Source: Diphasiastrum complanatum (taxonomy: Eukaryota; Streptophyta; Lycopodiopsida; Lycopodiales; Lycopodiaceae). Taken from it: a DNA stretch of 64,000 nucleotides. Under the pieces are notes generated by a model that saw nothing but the letters and a program-made list of their open reading frames with translations, searched no databases and was not told the DNA's origin. Below, piece by piece: positions 35,495-45,940 of this stretch (the stretch's first letter is position 1; each line of letters begins with the position of its first letter). The stretch lies in contig CM055092.1 in assembly GCA_029204225.1 (NCBI GenBank), positions 43,199,863 through 43,263,862 on the forward strand. Direction: 5' to 3'. A program made the position numbers and the translations under genes.

Positions 35495-36616
35495 CTTTAC
35501 AAATTTAGATCAAATAGATAATGAGATTGGATCTAGATTTTTCCAAAAACCTTTTCAGATTAGATCTACTAGATCTATTCCACTTTTCAAGAATCTGATT
35601 CTATATGATAAAAAACTTTTCGAAATTCGATCAATCGATACTTCTTAAAATGATAAATCTCTCAGAATCCAAATCAGAACATATCAAATTTGATCCAAAT
35701 TTTGATAGAGACTTGATCTGAAAAATCAAAAACTAAAAATAGGAATGGCAAAGATTGTCTCGGCGAAGGTTCATCAGTGCTATTTTGGAAAAAAAAAAAA
35801 AAAAACTCTCTGAACACTATTCTGGCAATTTCTAGGGAAAGAACCTTTGCCAACCTCTTAGGTGAAGGATCTGACATAGATACAACTATAGAAAATCGGA
35901 CGAAGATTTCTGACACAAAAAATTATAGTTTTTGTAGTCTAGAGAGGGTAAAATTCAAGAATTTCTGTGATTTGATCAAGAAGAATCTTTGCCAAACTCA
36001 AAAATAGTATTTTACTATAAATAAAATGTTCTGAAATCTCGGCAAAGGTTCTGGTGAAGGTTCAAGAGTGCTACTGGTATTTTTGCAAAAAAGTGACTTT
36101 TTGACAAAAATATGACAATATGACAGCTGATCCTCTGAAAATCTTTCTATTTTTGGTATTATTCTTTGTCGACCTAGCAGTAGATAGATCTGAATCACAC
36201 CTAAGCACTGTGAATCGGGTGAAGGTTCTTGTAAACAGAACCGAGAGTGTATGCAACTCGGCGAAGGTTTCTTGAAGGAGGGTAAAAAATTATCAGCTCT
36301 GATGATGCTTTTTGTCTCTTTTTTGGCCAATCTGGCAAATTTGACCAATTTTTGTTATTTTCTCTGATATCTCATATTCAAATGGATCTTAAGATTGGTA
36401 ATCTGAATAGCTTAATAGCTTTCCCTATTTATTAATCAGATTAGATTTGAAACAAGCCAATCCACTCAAATCAAGCAAAATCAATCCCGAACTGACCCTA
36501 AAATGCAGATCTAACACTATTCATGCCACGACAAGATGTATAATGCAAGCTAACCATCCAACAATCATGCTGCAAACTAAAAAATTGGCATAGCTCCCCG
36601 ACAACGGTGCCAAAAT
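35495..36616 (-). other. Gypsy A2 leader and primer binding site
   Basis: Homologous to 27607-28836, with GGCGAAGG/GTGAAGG motifs near 35761, 36041, 36216 and 36261. The primer site is at 36595-36612 (minus strand TGGCACCGTTGTCGGGGA, tRNA-Asp type with two mismatches). Confidence 0.8.
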
Positions 36617-37352
36617 TGTAGTGGGTTTCTTTCCTAGCCTAACCTAAATCCAAGATCTAGTCAATCTAGCATCAAGGAGATGGACCTAGTTGTCACGCGT
36701 AGGTTCGTTCCCATGAGAGCGATAATTTAGTTCAGATTTCAACATCGATGGAGGACTCACATCTATCTCTTCATCCATTAACCCTACTCTTTAACACTAC
36801 ACATCCCTTAACACTTACAATCCCTTAACACTACACATCCACAACAGAGATAGCTTACTCTTTCTCTCTCTCCCTTTCTCTCTTATAAAAAGTATAATAA
36901 CATACAATCCCAATAACACTCAGATCCAACAATTAGCAAAATCCAAATAAGCATGAGAGATGGAGGAAAAGTGATAAAGAGCAAGGACATTCATCAATCC
37001 ATTTCTGAAGAGAACCAATCTGCTTATTGAAATGAGGAAATGAACATGAGGAGCAATTCGAGTTGGTCCCTTCTTATAGCCTGGGCTCTGAATCCTATTG
37101 GTCCAGTCTTGCCTCTCTTTTTATTCAAATTTAAAAAAGTGTGAGAACCATCAAAATTGGAGGGAAACCCAACTTTATTCATTAACTTGACATTTAGGCC
37201 GCAAAAAGGCCTAAAATCCTTTTATTAACTTTTAACTAATCAATCAAATAATTGTGTGATCATCGGGTTGGACTTACACATGCAGGGTGCCAAATCCCTC
37301 TCACTTATTAACTAGAGTTAGGGTTGCCTTGAGATCCGCAAACTCTCCAATA
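36617..37352 (-). repeat. Gypsy A2 5' LTR
   Basis: About 736 bp, plus-strand start TGTAGTGGGTTTC and end CTCTCCAATA (CCTCCAACA in A1). It includes a small tandem repeat of CTTAACACTACACATCC near 36790-36842. Confidence 0.87.
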
Positions 37353-38282
37353 GCATTAGACACCATCATATTGAAGTTTTGCTTGTTGAAAGAGGTCAAA
37401 GATGCATTTTTTGCATGATCTAAACTTATGATTGCTTGATGGACTTGTTAGAAGCTTCTATGCCTCTCTAATGAACCTTAGTAGAGCGCTTGTAACCTCT
37501 TATCCAAGGCTTATTGGGATGGAGTGCTATTTTTGATGATACCACCTTCCCAAAGTGTGCCCTCCTACCTATTTTTTGGCCATTTACAAATCACACGTGT
37601 GAAGCCCAGGTGGCATGGTGATGTGGCAACTGCCTTGTAGACCACTCTCCCTCCGTACTATGCTTTACAGTCATCAATTTGGTGTGCTATAGAGAAAGTT
37701 ATGGCCGTCTGAAGTTTGGCGATTCTTAAACTAAAATTTGCAAAATTTTGGAAATGTTCTGATGCATGCATGCATGCTTGTAATTCAGTGTAGTGCTTAT
37801 CTGTTGATGAAAATGTATGGATAGACCTGTAAGCATGCTTGGATGCACGTTGCATGTCTAATCAGTAATTTGATCAGTAGATTTTTTGCATGTAGCTATT
37901 TTTGATAATTCTAGATCAAAAAGCATATTTCCTAGTAACTAGGCTATTTACGGAAAAAATTCGTTGTTTTGAAAAAGTCAGTGCATGTCAAGTTAGATGC
38001 ATGCAGAATGTTTCGAAATGATTGGAATGAGACTGTGCTTGTGAATCTATTAAATCGATCTTCTTAATCGATTTTCACAATTGGCCCATTTCGGTTGGAT
38101 TTCAGAAATTCTAGGGTTTCGTAAATTTTTAAACTTGGTCCTAAAAGTTGTTGTTGTTTAATCAGTCTGATATTGATGCTACAAAATTTTGGCTTAAATT
38201 GAGTGAAAGGCCTTGTCGAGTAATGTCGGCCAGCATTGCCACCTGACCATCAAGAGCTAATTTTGCATGTTAAGAAATCAAT
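37353..38282 (+). other. Gypsy B leader, second part
   Basis: Continuation of the gypsy B leader after the nested element, up to the gag ATG. Its end forms one arm of a long hairpin (38234-38268). A run of ATGC repeats lies at 37760-37777. Confidence 0.7.
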
Positions 38283-38330
38283 ATGGCAAATGATAATGCA
38301 AATTCAGCTCTTGATGGTCAGGTGCCAATG
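38234..38330 (+). promoter_or_regulatory. Long hairpin around the gypsy B gag start codon
   Basis: Arms 38234-38268 and 38296-38330 are complementary at 32 of 35 positions. The 27-nt loop contains ATG 38283-38285, the inferred gag start. In the genomic RNA this would put the start codon in the apical loop. Function is inferred, not shown. Confidence 0.7.
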
Positions 38331-39190
38331 CCTACCTATCTGCAAATTTTCTAGTCGTTAAGCCAAGCGCTTAATGAAATAAACAACATGAACACTTTAA
38401 GGGATCAAAAAATGGAAGTACTGTTGGATCAAGTGAAAACTTTATCCGCACCAAATTTGGGCTTTCAGCTTGAACCCTTTTCGGGGGGGAAGAAAGAGAA
38501 AAAAACCCGAAGTTGTGGATGACTGGTTAACCAGGTCGACTGGTTATTTTAATGTACACGGAATTTCTAAAGAAAAAAAGATTGAAAGTGTTATTTTGTT
38601 CTTCCGTGGGAAAGCTTCGTCATAATGGCGTGACTTGCAACCTTAACCTACCACATGGGATGAGTTTATGGAAGTGTTCAGAAGGTCGTTTGTGGTGTGG
38701 ACGACTTAGATCTCTACCAAAGATTTGTTAATTGCAAAATGGGTACTCGGAGTTTGGACTCGTACCTACAAGATTTTATGGATTTATGGAATAAAGTTTT
38801 CTCATTCGATGCAAAACTGGCACTGTGGCAGTTTATCCTAGGTCTGTCTGTAGATTATCAGAATGAGCGTAAGCGTAATGTGCTTCAAACTTTCGATGAC
38901 GTCGTACGAGTCGTGAAAGCGTATGATTCTGTAGTGGTACATCTAGGAAGCAATTACAGGCTAATCCATTTGGATCATCCGGACCCAACCAGAAGAAAGG
39001 AAAGGAAAGAGTTCGTGGAAACAAAAAATCTAAGTATTTTGACAAACTAGATCAAGTTGCATCTGAATTTAGACAAAAGAAACGTTTTTCCAAGAAAAAG
39101 ACAAGAAGGACCAATGTGTGTTTCCATTGTAGTCAGCCTGAACACGTTATGAAATTTTGCCCAGAACGAAAGAAAGGCACAGCTCAAATG
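38283..39190 (+). pseudogene. Gypsy B Gag and zinc knuckle
   Basis: Start ATG at 38283 (MANDNANSALDGQVP). A stop after about 23 codons and a shift at the G run near 38485 break it. The C-terminal half is open at 38697-39050 (LDSYLQDFMDLWNKVFSFD, LWQFILGLSVDYQNERKRNV). It ends with a CCHC knuckle CFHCSQPEHVMKFC near 39119-39160. Confidence 0.86.
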
Positions 39191-39229
39191 ATTGAGATGC
39201 CAGGTAAAGAAAATCTTAAGTTAAAAATT

Positions 39230-39492
39230 AATAAAGTTAATTGTGAGTGTGATTGTTCTTTCAGTACTACCTCATTCTTGCCAAATGATTTTATTTCATT
39301 TGAAAGGCACTGTGAATGGACATGAAGTTAGTATTTTAATGGACAGTGGATCTACTCATAATTTCATTAACTCTGGTCTTGTGCAGAAACTCGGCCTAAA
39401 AACTGAGGCCAGTAACCACAAATATCGAGTATATCTAGCTTCAGGTGTGGAGTTGGAGACATCCATTTGGATGAGTTCATTTTCTAAGTAGT
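39230..39492 (+). pseudogene. Gypsy B aspartic protease
   Basis: GTVNGHEVSILMDSGSTHNF with an intact DSG active site, then KLGLKTEASNHKYRVYLASG. The C-terminal half of the domain is deleted and joins directly to the RT run-in near 39493. Confidence 0.85.
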
Positions 39493-40440
39493 TGTGAGTT
39501 GTCAAAGATTCTTAACTCTGTAGACTTAGATCAGGAGAAAATTGAGAAGAATAAGATACTGTCAGAATTTAAAGATGTATTTCCAATTGAATTACCTCAT
39601 GGATTACCGCCGTCCAGATCGGTAGACCATAAGATAGAGTTAATTCCAGTTAGTCACCCTATCTCTAGACAACCTTACAGGTTCTCTTAGAAAGAAGAGA
39701 TAGAGATTACTAAGAAAATTGAAAATTACCTGAAGATGGGTCATATTCAGCCAAGTAAGTCATCTTGGAGTGCTCCTGTTCTTCTTAAATCGAAGAAAGA
39801 TGGAGGCTTCAGGTTGTGTGTGGACTACAAGGGGTGAATAAGGTAACTATCAAAAATAATATCCTTTGCCTCGTATGGATGATCTGGTAGATCGATTAGG
39901 TGGAGCTAAATACTTCACAAAGATAGATTCTAGAACCGGATATCATCAGATTATTATTCATCCAGATGACGTGCAAAAGACAGGTTTTTGGACGAGTTCC
40001 TTTTGGGTTGACAAATGCAGCTGCTACATTTCAACAGATGATGAATGATCTTTTTCGTCCATATTTGGGTCAATGTGTAGTTGTATTCTTAGATGATATC
40101 CTCATCTATAGTAGAACACTTAAGGAGCATTTGCATCATCTTAGGACTGTCTTGAGAATTCTCAGAAGAGAAAACCTGTATGCTAAGGAATCTAAATGTG
40201 AATTCTTTAAGCATGAGTTGTTGTACCTCAGTCATAAGATCACCCGTAGTGGGTTGGAGATTGACGAGAGTAAGGTCAAGACAGTGCTTGAGTGGCCGAT
40301 ACCGGAGACGGTTAGAGAAGTTAAATTTTTTCTTGGTTTTACAGTTTTCTTTCGTAAGTCAATTGAAGATTATGCAAAAGTGGCAGCACCCTTAAATAAT
40401 TTGACTAAAGGCAGAGTTAAAGAAAAAGAGAGGTCGACCT
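39493..40440 (+). pseudogene. Gypsy B reverse transcriptase
   Basis: Run-in FKDVFPIELPHGLPPSRSVD, then SAPVLLKSKKDGGFRLCVDY, PRMDDLVDRLGGAKYFTKID, GRVPFGLTNAAATFQQMMND and palm VVVFLDDILIYSRTL (FLDD intact). Stops and shifts occur near 39689, 39836 and 39985. The thumb ends at NLTKGR. Confidence 0.9.
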
Positions 40441-40900
40441 AGTGAGCCTATTGAGTGGAATGATGAATTGAACCAATGTTTTGAGAAACTCAAGCAAATG
40501 GTTGCTTCAGCTCCTGTTTTGCATATCGCGAATCTTGATATACCTTACGTCGTAAGAACTGGCACAAGTGATTCGGCGATAGGGGCAGTTCTTCTATTGG
40601 AAGATAGGCCGGTAGCGTTTGAAAGCAAGAAACTCACGGGACCTCAGTTGTGTTATAAAACTCAGGAGAAAGAGTTATTTGTTGTGATACATGCACTTAA
40701 AACTTGGAGGCATTACCTTTATATTGGTAGTCAGGTTATAGTGTATACAAATCACGGTGCCTCTAAAGTACTTTTGTAATCAGAACGATCTGAGGGGTCG
40801 TAAAGCTCACTGGGCTGAGCTTATGTAGGAATTTGATCATGAGATCCGATATATCAAGGGCAACTCTAACCAAGTTGCGGATGCACTTAGTCGGATTGGT
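40441..40900 (+). pseudogene. Gypsy B RNase H
   Basis: SAPVLHIANLDIPYVV, TSDSAIGAVLLLEDRPVAFE and TWRHYLYIGSQVIVYTNHGA. The usual catalytic positions are changed: TDAS reads TGTS and YTDH reads YTNH. It continues in another frame to IRYIKGNSNQVADALSR. Confidence 0.88.
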
Positions 40901-40949
40901 GAATTAAATGAACTTTCATTCATCCAAATTTCCACTGATCTATATCTTT

Positions 40950-41640
40950 CACTAAGAGGAAAATGTGAATCGGATTCTCATTTGGGAAAGTATATCTATG
41001 GATTTTGTGGTTGGACTTCCAAGGACGGAACGCCAAAATGATTCTATTTGGGTTGTGGTGGACAGGTTGACAAAGTTAGCTACTTTTATTCCAGTCAAGA
41101 CAATTGCTAAGGCTTCGGATTTAGCCCAGATCTTTGTGGAAAGATTATTTAGGCTTTATGGACTACCAAGTGATATAGTTAGTGATAGAGATCCTAAATT
41201 TACAGGTCACTTTTGGTCAACTATGTTCCATAAGCTAGAAACCTCGCTTAGTTTTAGTTCTTCTGATCATCCTAAATTAGATGGCCAGACTAAGAAATCT
41301 AATCAGACTATGGAGGATATGTTGAGAACATATGTGTCTCACGGACAATCTCAGTGAGAAGATTATGTTCTTTTGATTGAGTTTGCTTATAATAGTAGGA
41401 AACATTCTGCTACTGGTTATAGTCCGTTTATGCTTATGTACGATTTCCAGCCTAGATCTCCGATAAATGTGGAGACAAAGTCTGTTAAGATCCAAAAAGT
41501 TGCGGATTTCTTGCATGATATGCGCGAAATGTTGCAAGTGGCCCATGATTGTATCCGGAGTGCTTAGGATAGAGCTAAGCACTATGTCGATCTTAAGAGG
41601 TCTCCCAGAGATTTTAAAGTTGATGACTGGGTATATCTTA
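40950..41640 (+). pseudogene. Gypsy B integrase
   Basis: The zinc finger is missing. Core motifs are SMDFVVGLPRTERQNDSIWV and IVSDRDPKFTGHFW (both Asp present), then DHPKLDGQTKKSNQTMEDML, where the family has DGQTE. The catalytic Glu is Lys. A stop at 41356 is followed by EFAYNSRKHSATGYSPFMLM. Confidence 0.9.
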
Positions 41641-41689
41641 GATCTTACCCATTTGGAGGACTTATTGCTTAGTGTTCCTTTGGAACCTG

Positions 41690-41835
41690 AAAAAGTACTC
41701 AAAACTAGAGATAAACAATTGAGAAATCGTTCTATCTCTGAGTGCCTGATTAGGTGGAAGGGACAGGCTGAGGATGATGATTCATGGGAGCGGGTCGAAA
41801 GCATAAAGAAGAATTTTCCTATGTTTTACTTCTAG
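41690..41835 (+). pseudogene. Gypsy B chromodomain
   Basis: LIRWKGQAEDDDSWERVESI near the polyprotein end matches the core of retroelement chromodomains (WKG.....D.SWE). The polyprotein ends at a TAG at 41833-41835. Chromodomains mark the chromovirus clade and are known to target integration to modified histones. Confidence 0.85.
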
Positions 41836-41850
41836 AGATAGAAGTGGTTC

Positions 41851-41863
41851 AAGGGGGGAAGAA
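41851..41863 (+). other. Gypsy B polypurine tract
   Basis: AAGGGGGGAAGAA directly before the 3' LTR, primer for plus-strand synthesis. Confidence 0.92.
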
Positions 41864-42423
41864 TGTTATGTCCATGTCTTGTACAAGAGAATCAGAATAA
41901 TTCCTAACGTGGATAGCTGGTCACTCCAGTTGTATGTGGTTATTAGTTATGCTACATCGTTCTAGACGTGGTTGTATCAAGAGAATCAGAATAATTCCTG
42001 ACGTGGATAGCCGGTCACTCCAATTCTATGGGGTTATTAGTTATGCTACATCGTTTTGGACGTGGTCGTATCATATGAGGTCCCAGACCTATAATTGGAC
42101 ATAGGAGCACATGCATGGTGAATGACTGCTTTAATGCAAGAATAGGAGGTCAATAGCTCAATATAGGTTGCATGGGAATCCTAGGGAGAATATTCTCTCT
42201 CTCTTGGAGAAAATATATCCTATGGAAACTCGCCCATCTCCCTATTGTGAATTTTGTTTCTTGAGCCAGTTTCTCCTCTCCTCTCTTGTATTCTTCATTG
42301 TGACTGATTGGTTAGGGTATTGACTAGCCTCTCCATATTGGTTGGGTGGTTCATGCTCCACAGGTGTCCTTCTGGTTTGCATGTGACAAGATTCTTAGAG
42401 ATATTCACTTGGCGATCATTATA
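41864..42423 (+). repeat. Gypsy B 3' LTR with internal tandem duplication
   Basis: 560 bp, 72 bp longer than the 5' LTR. A unit of about 94 bp beginning GAGAATCAGAATAATTCC is present twice (about 41887-41980 and 41981-42074), but once in the 5' LTR. Followed by target duplication AACAT. Confidence 0.9.
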
Positions 42424-42428
42424 AACAT

Positions 42429-42830
42429 GCTCCAATGAGACCTCCTTATCTTGGACTTTTTCTCTTACAAAGTGGTGAGCAATTCCTATGTGTTTGCTTT
42501 TTGCATGGTAGATTGGATTGGGTGCTAGGTGTTGGGCTGAGATGTTGTCATTGTAGATGAGTGGAACGGCACCTGATCTGATCACTTTGAGCTCCCCAAG
42601 CAACCTCTTGATCCATAGTACTTCCTTAGTTGTGGTTGTTAGAGCTTGTACTCAGCCTTGGTTGATGAAAGAGATATTGTTTCTTGCTTCTTTGATAGCC
42701 AAGAAACCACACCTTCTCCAATTAAAATTGCAAAGGCACTTGTTGACTTTCTATCCTTTTTGTCCCCTGCAAAATCTGAATCACTAAAGGCATGCAAGTT
42801 AATGGATTCACTTGCCTCTTTCACTAAATC
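42429..42830 (-). pseudogene. Copia C RNase H
   Basis: INLHAFSDSDFAGDKKDRKS, ILIGEGVVSWLSKKQETISL, IYNDNISAQHLAPNPIYHAK and HHFVREKVQDKEVSLEHV, where the gypsy B insertion cuts it. The rest lies at 33095-33226. Confidence 0.88.
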
Positions 42831-43270
42831 TTATGTACGAAGTGGGATCATACTCATTAGGAGTAAATCCAATAGATATAAGAAAAATATTGAGCCTTGT
42901 GTTCCAAGATCTAGAAGCTTGTTTCAAACCATACAAGCTCCTCTTGAGATCATGCAGCCCTCGGGATGCTCCATGGATATGTCCTCTTCCAAATAGTGAT
43001 TTAAAAATTCATTTGACACATCCAACAACCAACCAAAGTGAGAATCAAGAGCAATGATCCATCTTTGCCATGGGTGCAAAGGTCTCATCATAATCTATGC
43101 CCTTCGATTGAGCATACCCCTTGGCTACAAGCCTTGCCTTGTGATTAGAAACACTCCCATATTGATTCAACTTGAGCTTAAAAACCCACTTACATCCAAT
43201 CAAATTCTTATCCATATGTAGATCAACAAGCATTCACAAGTATCATTCTCCATCAATGCATTGACTCATC
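42831..43270 (-). pseudogene. Copia C reverse transcriptase, palm deleted
   Basis: [40 protein letters not shown], then SLYGLKQASRSWNTRLNIFL and GFTPNEYDPTSYI. The sequence then passes into RNase H without the YVDD block, so the catalytic palm is deleted. Confidence 0.86.
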
Positions 43271-44000
43271 ACACACAGCTTGAAACCACTCTTTTGATTC
43301 TAAGGCTTCAAACACTTGAAGGCTCTTCAAAAGATGTGATGAAAGCATAAGAAGAAGTACTTCCCTCAGCTTGCTTACCCTTGTCCTTGTATGTGAGCCT
43401 TAATGGCTCCATCTCTGTCCTTGTGGATCTCTTGGTGTGCTTGGTGTCCTTGGTTCAGGCTCCTCCTCATGATCAAGCTCCTCCTTGATCTCTGCTACCT
43501 CTCTTCCAATAGAGTGGTTAGATGAATAACCATCAAGCTTATGCATTCTAGTCTCATCAAAAATGATATCTCTAGAAATGCCAATCTTTTGAGAAGAGGA
43601 AATGAAGATTTTGTAACCTTTCCTTGCATTGCCATAGCCTACCATGATCTCTTTCATGGATAATGGATCCTCCTTGGTTCTTGTGTCCAAAGGGACATGT
43701 ACAAAGCAAATGCATCCAAACACCTTCAGGCTTTTGAAATTAGGCTTTTCTCCATACAACAACTCATAAGATGTTTTACCACTTATAGAGCTACATGGAA
43801 CTCTATTACATAAGAAGTTAGCACACATGAGAGCTTCTCCCCAAGAAGACTTAGGTAGGCATGCATCTAAGCTTAGAGCTCTAGAACATTCACATAGAGT
43901 CCTATTTCTCCTCTTTGCCACCCCATTTTTTTAAGGGGTGTAAGTGCAAAATAACTCCTTCTTGATCCCTTCTTGATCGAAAAGTCTTTAGATTCATTTG
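43271..44000 (-). pseudogene. Copia C integrase
   Basis: Core remnant FESFVKFKTFLEKHHDHEIK, then RRNRTLCECSRALSLDACLP, SSWGEALMCANFLCNRVPCS, LKVFGCICFVHVPLDT and IMVGYGNARKGYKIF in the open frame 43921-43400. The N-terminal half and the pre-integrase domain are deleted. Confidence 0.87.
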
Positions 44001-44190
44001 AGATATATTCTCATCCATTATCACTTCTAAAACTTTGATCTCGTGATCATGATGCTTTTCAAGAAAAGTCTTGAACTTGACAAAACTCTCAAAAATATGT
44101 GCCCCATCTTCCTACAATAGTAACATTTGATCTTTGATTTGTCCTTCTTGGGCTTGACTTGTGATGATGATGATGTAGATCCTCATAAAA
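44001..44190 (-). pseudogene. Copia C zinc-knuckle remnant next to its 5' LTR
   Basis: KPKKDKSKIKCYYCRKMGHI, a CCHC knuckle start, fused directly to integrase core and only tens of bases from the LTR. Primer site, most of gag and protease are absent. Confidence 0.72.
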
Positions 44191-44692
44191 GTGATGGCGA
44201 ATGCACCAACGAATGATCTAGATCAAAACTAGAAGTTAGAATCAAGACTAGTTATGAAAACCAGCTTATCTTAGCATTTAGCTCTACTTTAGGCACTTAG
44301 ATTTGATGAAAAATTTGAAATAAAAGTACAGCAAGCTTCCCTGACCTGTAAAACACTTTAGTACCTTCCAATCAATGTCATATATGCACAAGAACACTCA
44401 AAGATCAACACTACAACTCGCCACTCAAAGACAATGTTGACAGAAGTGGAAAAACTCGATTTTTCTTTATATTTGGATGGAGATCCCAGCATACATTTAT
44501 ACGTTTCAAGCTCGGATACGAGCATATTAGGGCATATCTAAACTTATCATACTCTAACCTAATAGGTCATTGGATCCACCCTAATATGGGGTCAAGATCT
44601 CAAGAGCCAAAAACAATGTAAAACATACTATTTTTAGCTCCTAGAATTTCTCTAGCTTATCTAAGCACACTTTGGCCTCATTTCAAGGATTC
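44191..44692 (-). repeat. Copia C 5' LTR, first part
   Basis: Matches 32498-32945 with an extra segment near 44258-44310. Interrupted at 44693. Confidence 0.85.
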
Positions 44693-45125
44693 TTGTTTGC
44701 GGGAAAAAAGACTCCTTTTTAGGTTGTTTTTGAAGTAAAATCAGCGTCGCATGGTATTACGCCGATGCGGAACTGCTTGAAATTGACGCGTAATGGCCCA
44801 TTATGGCAGGTTGCACTTTTATTGAAACTCTGTCTATTTATCAATTTATGCTGGACTTATATTTATTTAAGCGGCTTATGCCCCTAATTCTTGGGTTTGT
44901 CGGGGCTAGGAGATGCCAGTTTGTCTTAAAAACTAGTTAAATGGCAACTTTATTCACCAAAGGCCACTTTAGTGATTTAAAACCAAATTTGGGGCTCTAC
45001 CCTTAAGTTTGGGCCCAACTGCAAAAAGCCCTTATTGGTGCCCATTCATAAAAAGGTGCACCTCTTTGGGCCTCAGCCCTCTCTAGCATTAGAAGGGGCC
45101 AGCCTCTACGTAGCATTCATCTTCT

Positions 45126-45220
<95 letters not shown>

Positions 45221-45940
45221 TGGAGAAGGAGGGAATGATTGAAGCATTGTGCTTGGTGCCTCCCACTTCAGACCCTGTCTATTTGTTGTATCTCATCTCC
45301 TCTACCCTTATCATGTTGTTTGATTCCATACAGTGGAGGAGGAGGAAAGGAGAAGACGTTGATCTGTCTGGTGCCATCTACCCTAACTTCTATGTTTTGT
45401 CTTTGTTGCAAACTGCTTATATTTCATTGCTATTGATTCACTGCTTTGATCTCTAGCACTGTGTTATAATCATTTCTTTTGTTGGATCAGATTTGGTGTT
45501 ATCTTTTGCTGCCTGTAACCCTGTGGTTGCAGATTTTGGAATGGTGTAGATTGCCCTGGTATTAATCTTGTAGAGTGTTGTCATTAATCTTGTGTCTGCA
45601 GGGCTTGCAAAAGTGTGAAAACTTTGTTGCCTCATTGGCAGGGATTTGAGTCTGAAAGATTGCTCTTTGTTTGTAATCCACTTGATAGTAGTATAGTTAT
45701 TCTGTGTGTATTTGAATATGAATAGCTTGCAAGCATTGTGGAAGTGACAGAGATTTACTACTTGAGAAGAATTCTCTTGTCCATCGCTGGCTCTACAACC
45801 TATTTGGAAGCCTTTCCAGTACTGTAGTTTGCAAGCCATCCTACTCACCTGCGCATCTCTACCATTGTCTACATCAAACTTTTCATTTGTTGAAGATCAG
45901 AGGACCACAGGCCATTCTAACTAGCCTGCATTTCGTTACT
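44693..45940 (+). repeat. Left arm of the long inverted repeat
   Basis: Complementary to 47192-48454. Includes a (GA)n tract at 45128-45216. Frames starting MVPIHKKVHLFG occur in both arms only because the arms are copies; no known protein is recognised. Confidence 0.85.
45128..45216. repeat. (GA)n microsatellite in the left arm
   Basis: 89 bp of pure GA. Its partner in the right arm is shorter (55 bp). Confidence 0.95.

Larger units (their letters stand above)
34448..37352 (-). mobile_element. Gypsy A2, internally deleted family A element
   Basis: Minus-strand, 2.9 kb. The order on the plus strand is an LTR piece (34448-34624), a short RNase H piece (about 34628-34755, matching 23231-23362), gag, leader, primer site and a full LTR (36617-37352). 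Two deletions removed most of the 3' LTR, integrase, RT and protease. CCAAT stands at both outer junctions and is a candidate target duplication. Confidence 0.87.
33227..42423 (+). mobile_element. Ty3/gypsy chromovirus B, 9.2 kb including a nested element
   Basis: LTRs at 33227-33714 and 41864-42423, a methionine-type primer site, gag, protease, RT, RNase H, integrase, chromodomain and polypurine tract, all on the plus strand. The target duplication AACAT is at 33222-33226 and 42424-42428. The leader contains family A element A2 (34448-37352). Coding is broken at many points and the integrase zinc finger is deleted, so it is inactive. Confidence 0.92.

Noticed and set aside
45035-45456. Frame MVPIHKKVHLFG... 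present in both arms of the inverted-repeat element as possible transposase
   Set aside because: Short, runs through a microsatellite, and is duplicated only because the arms are copies; no transposase motif.
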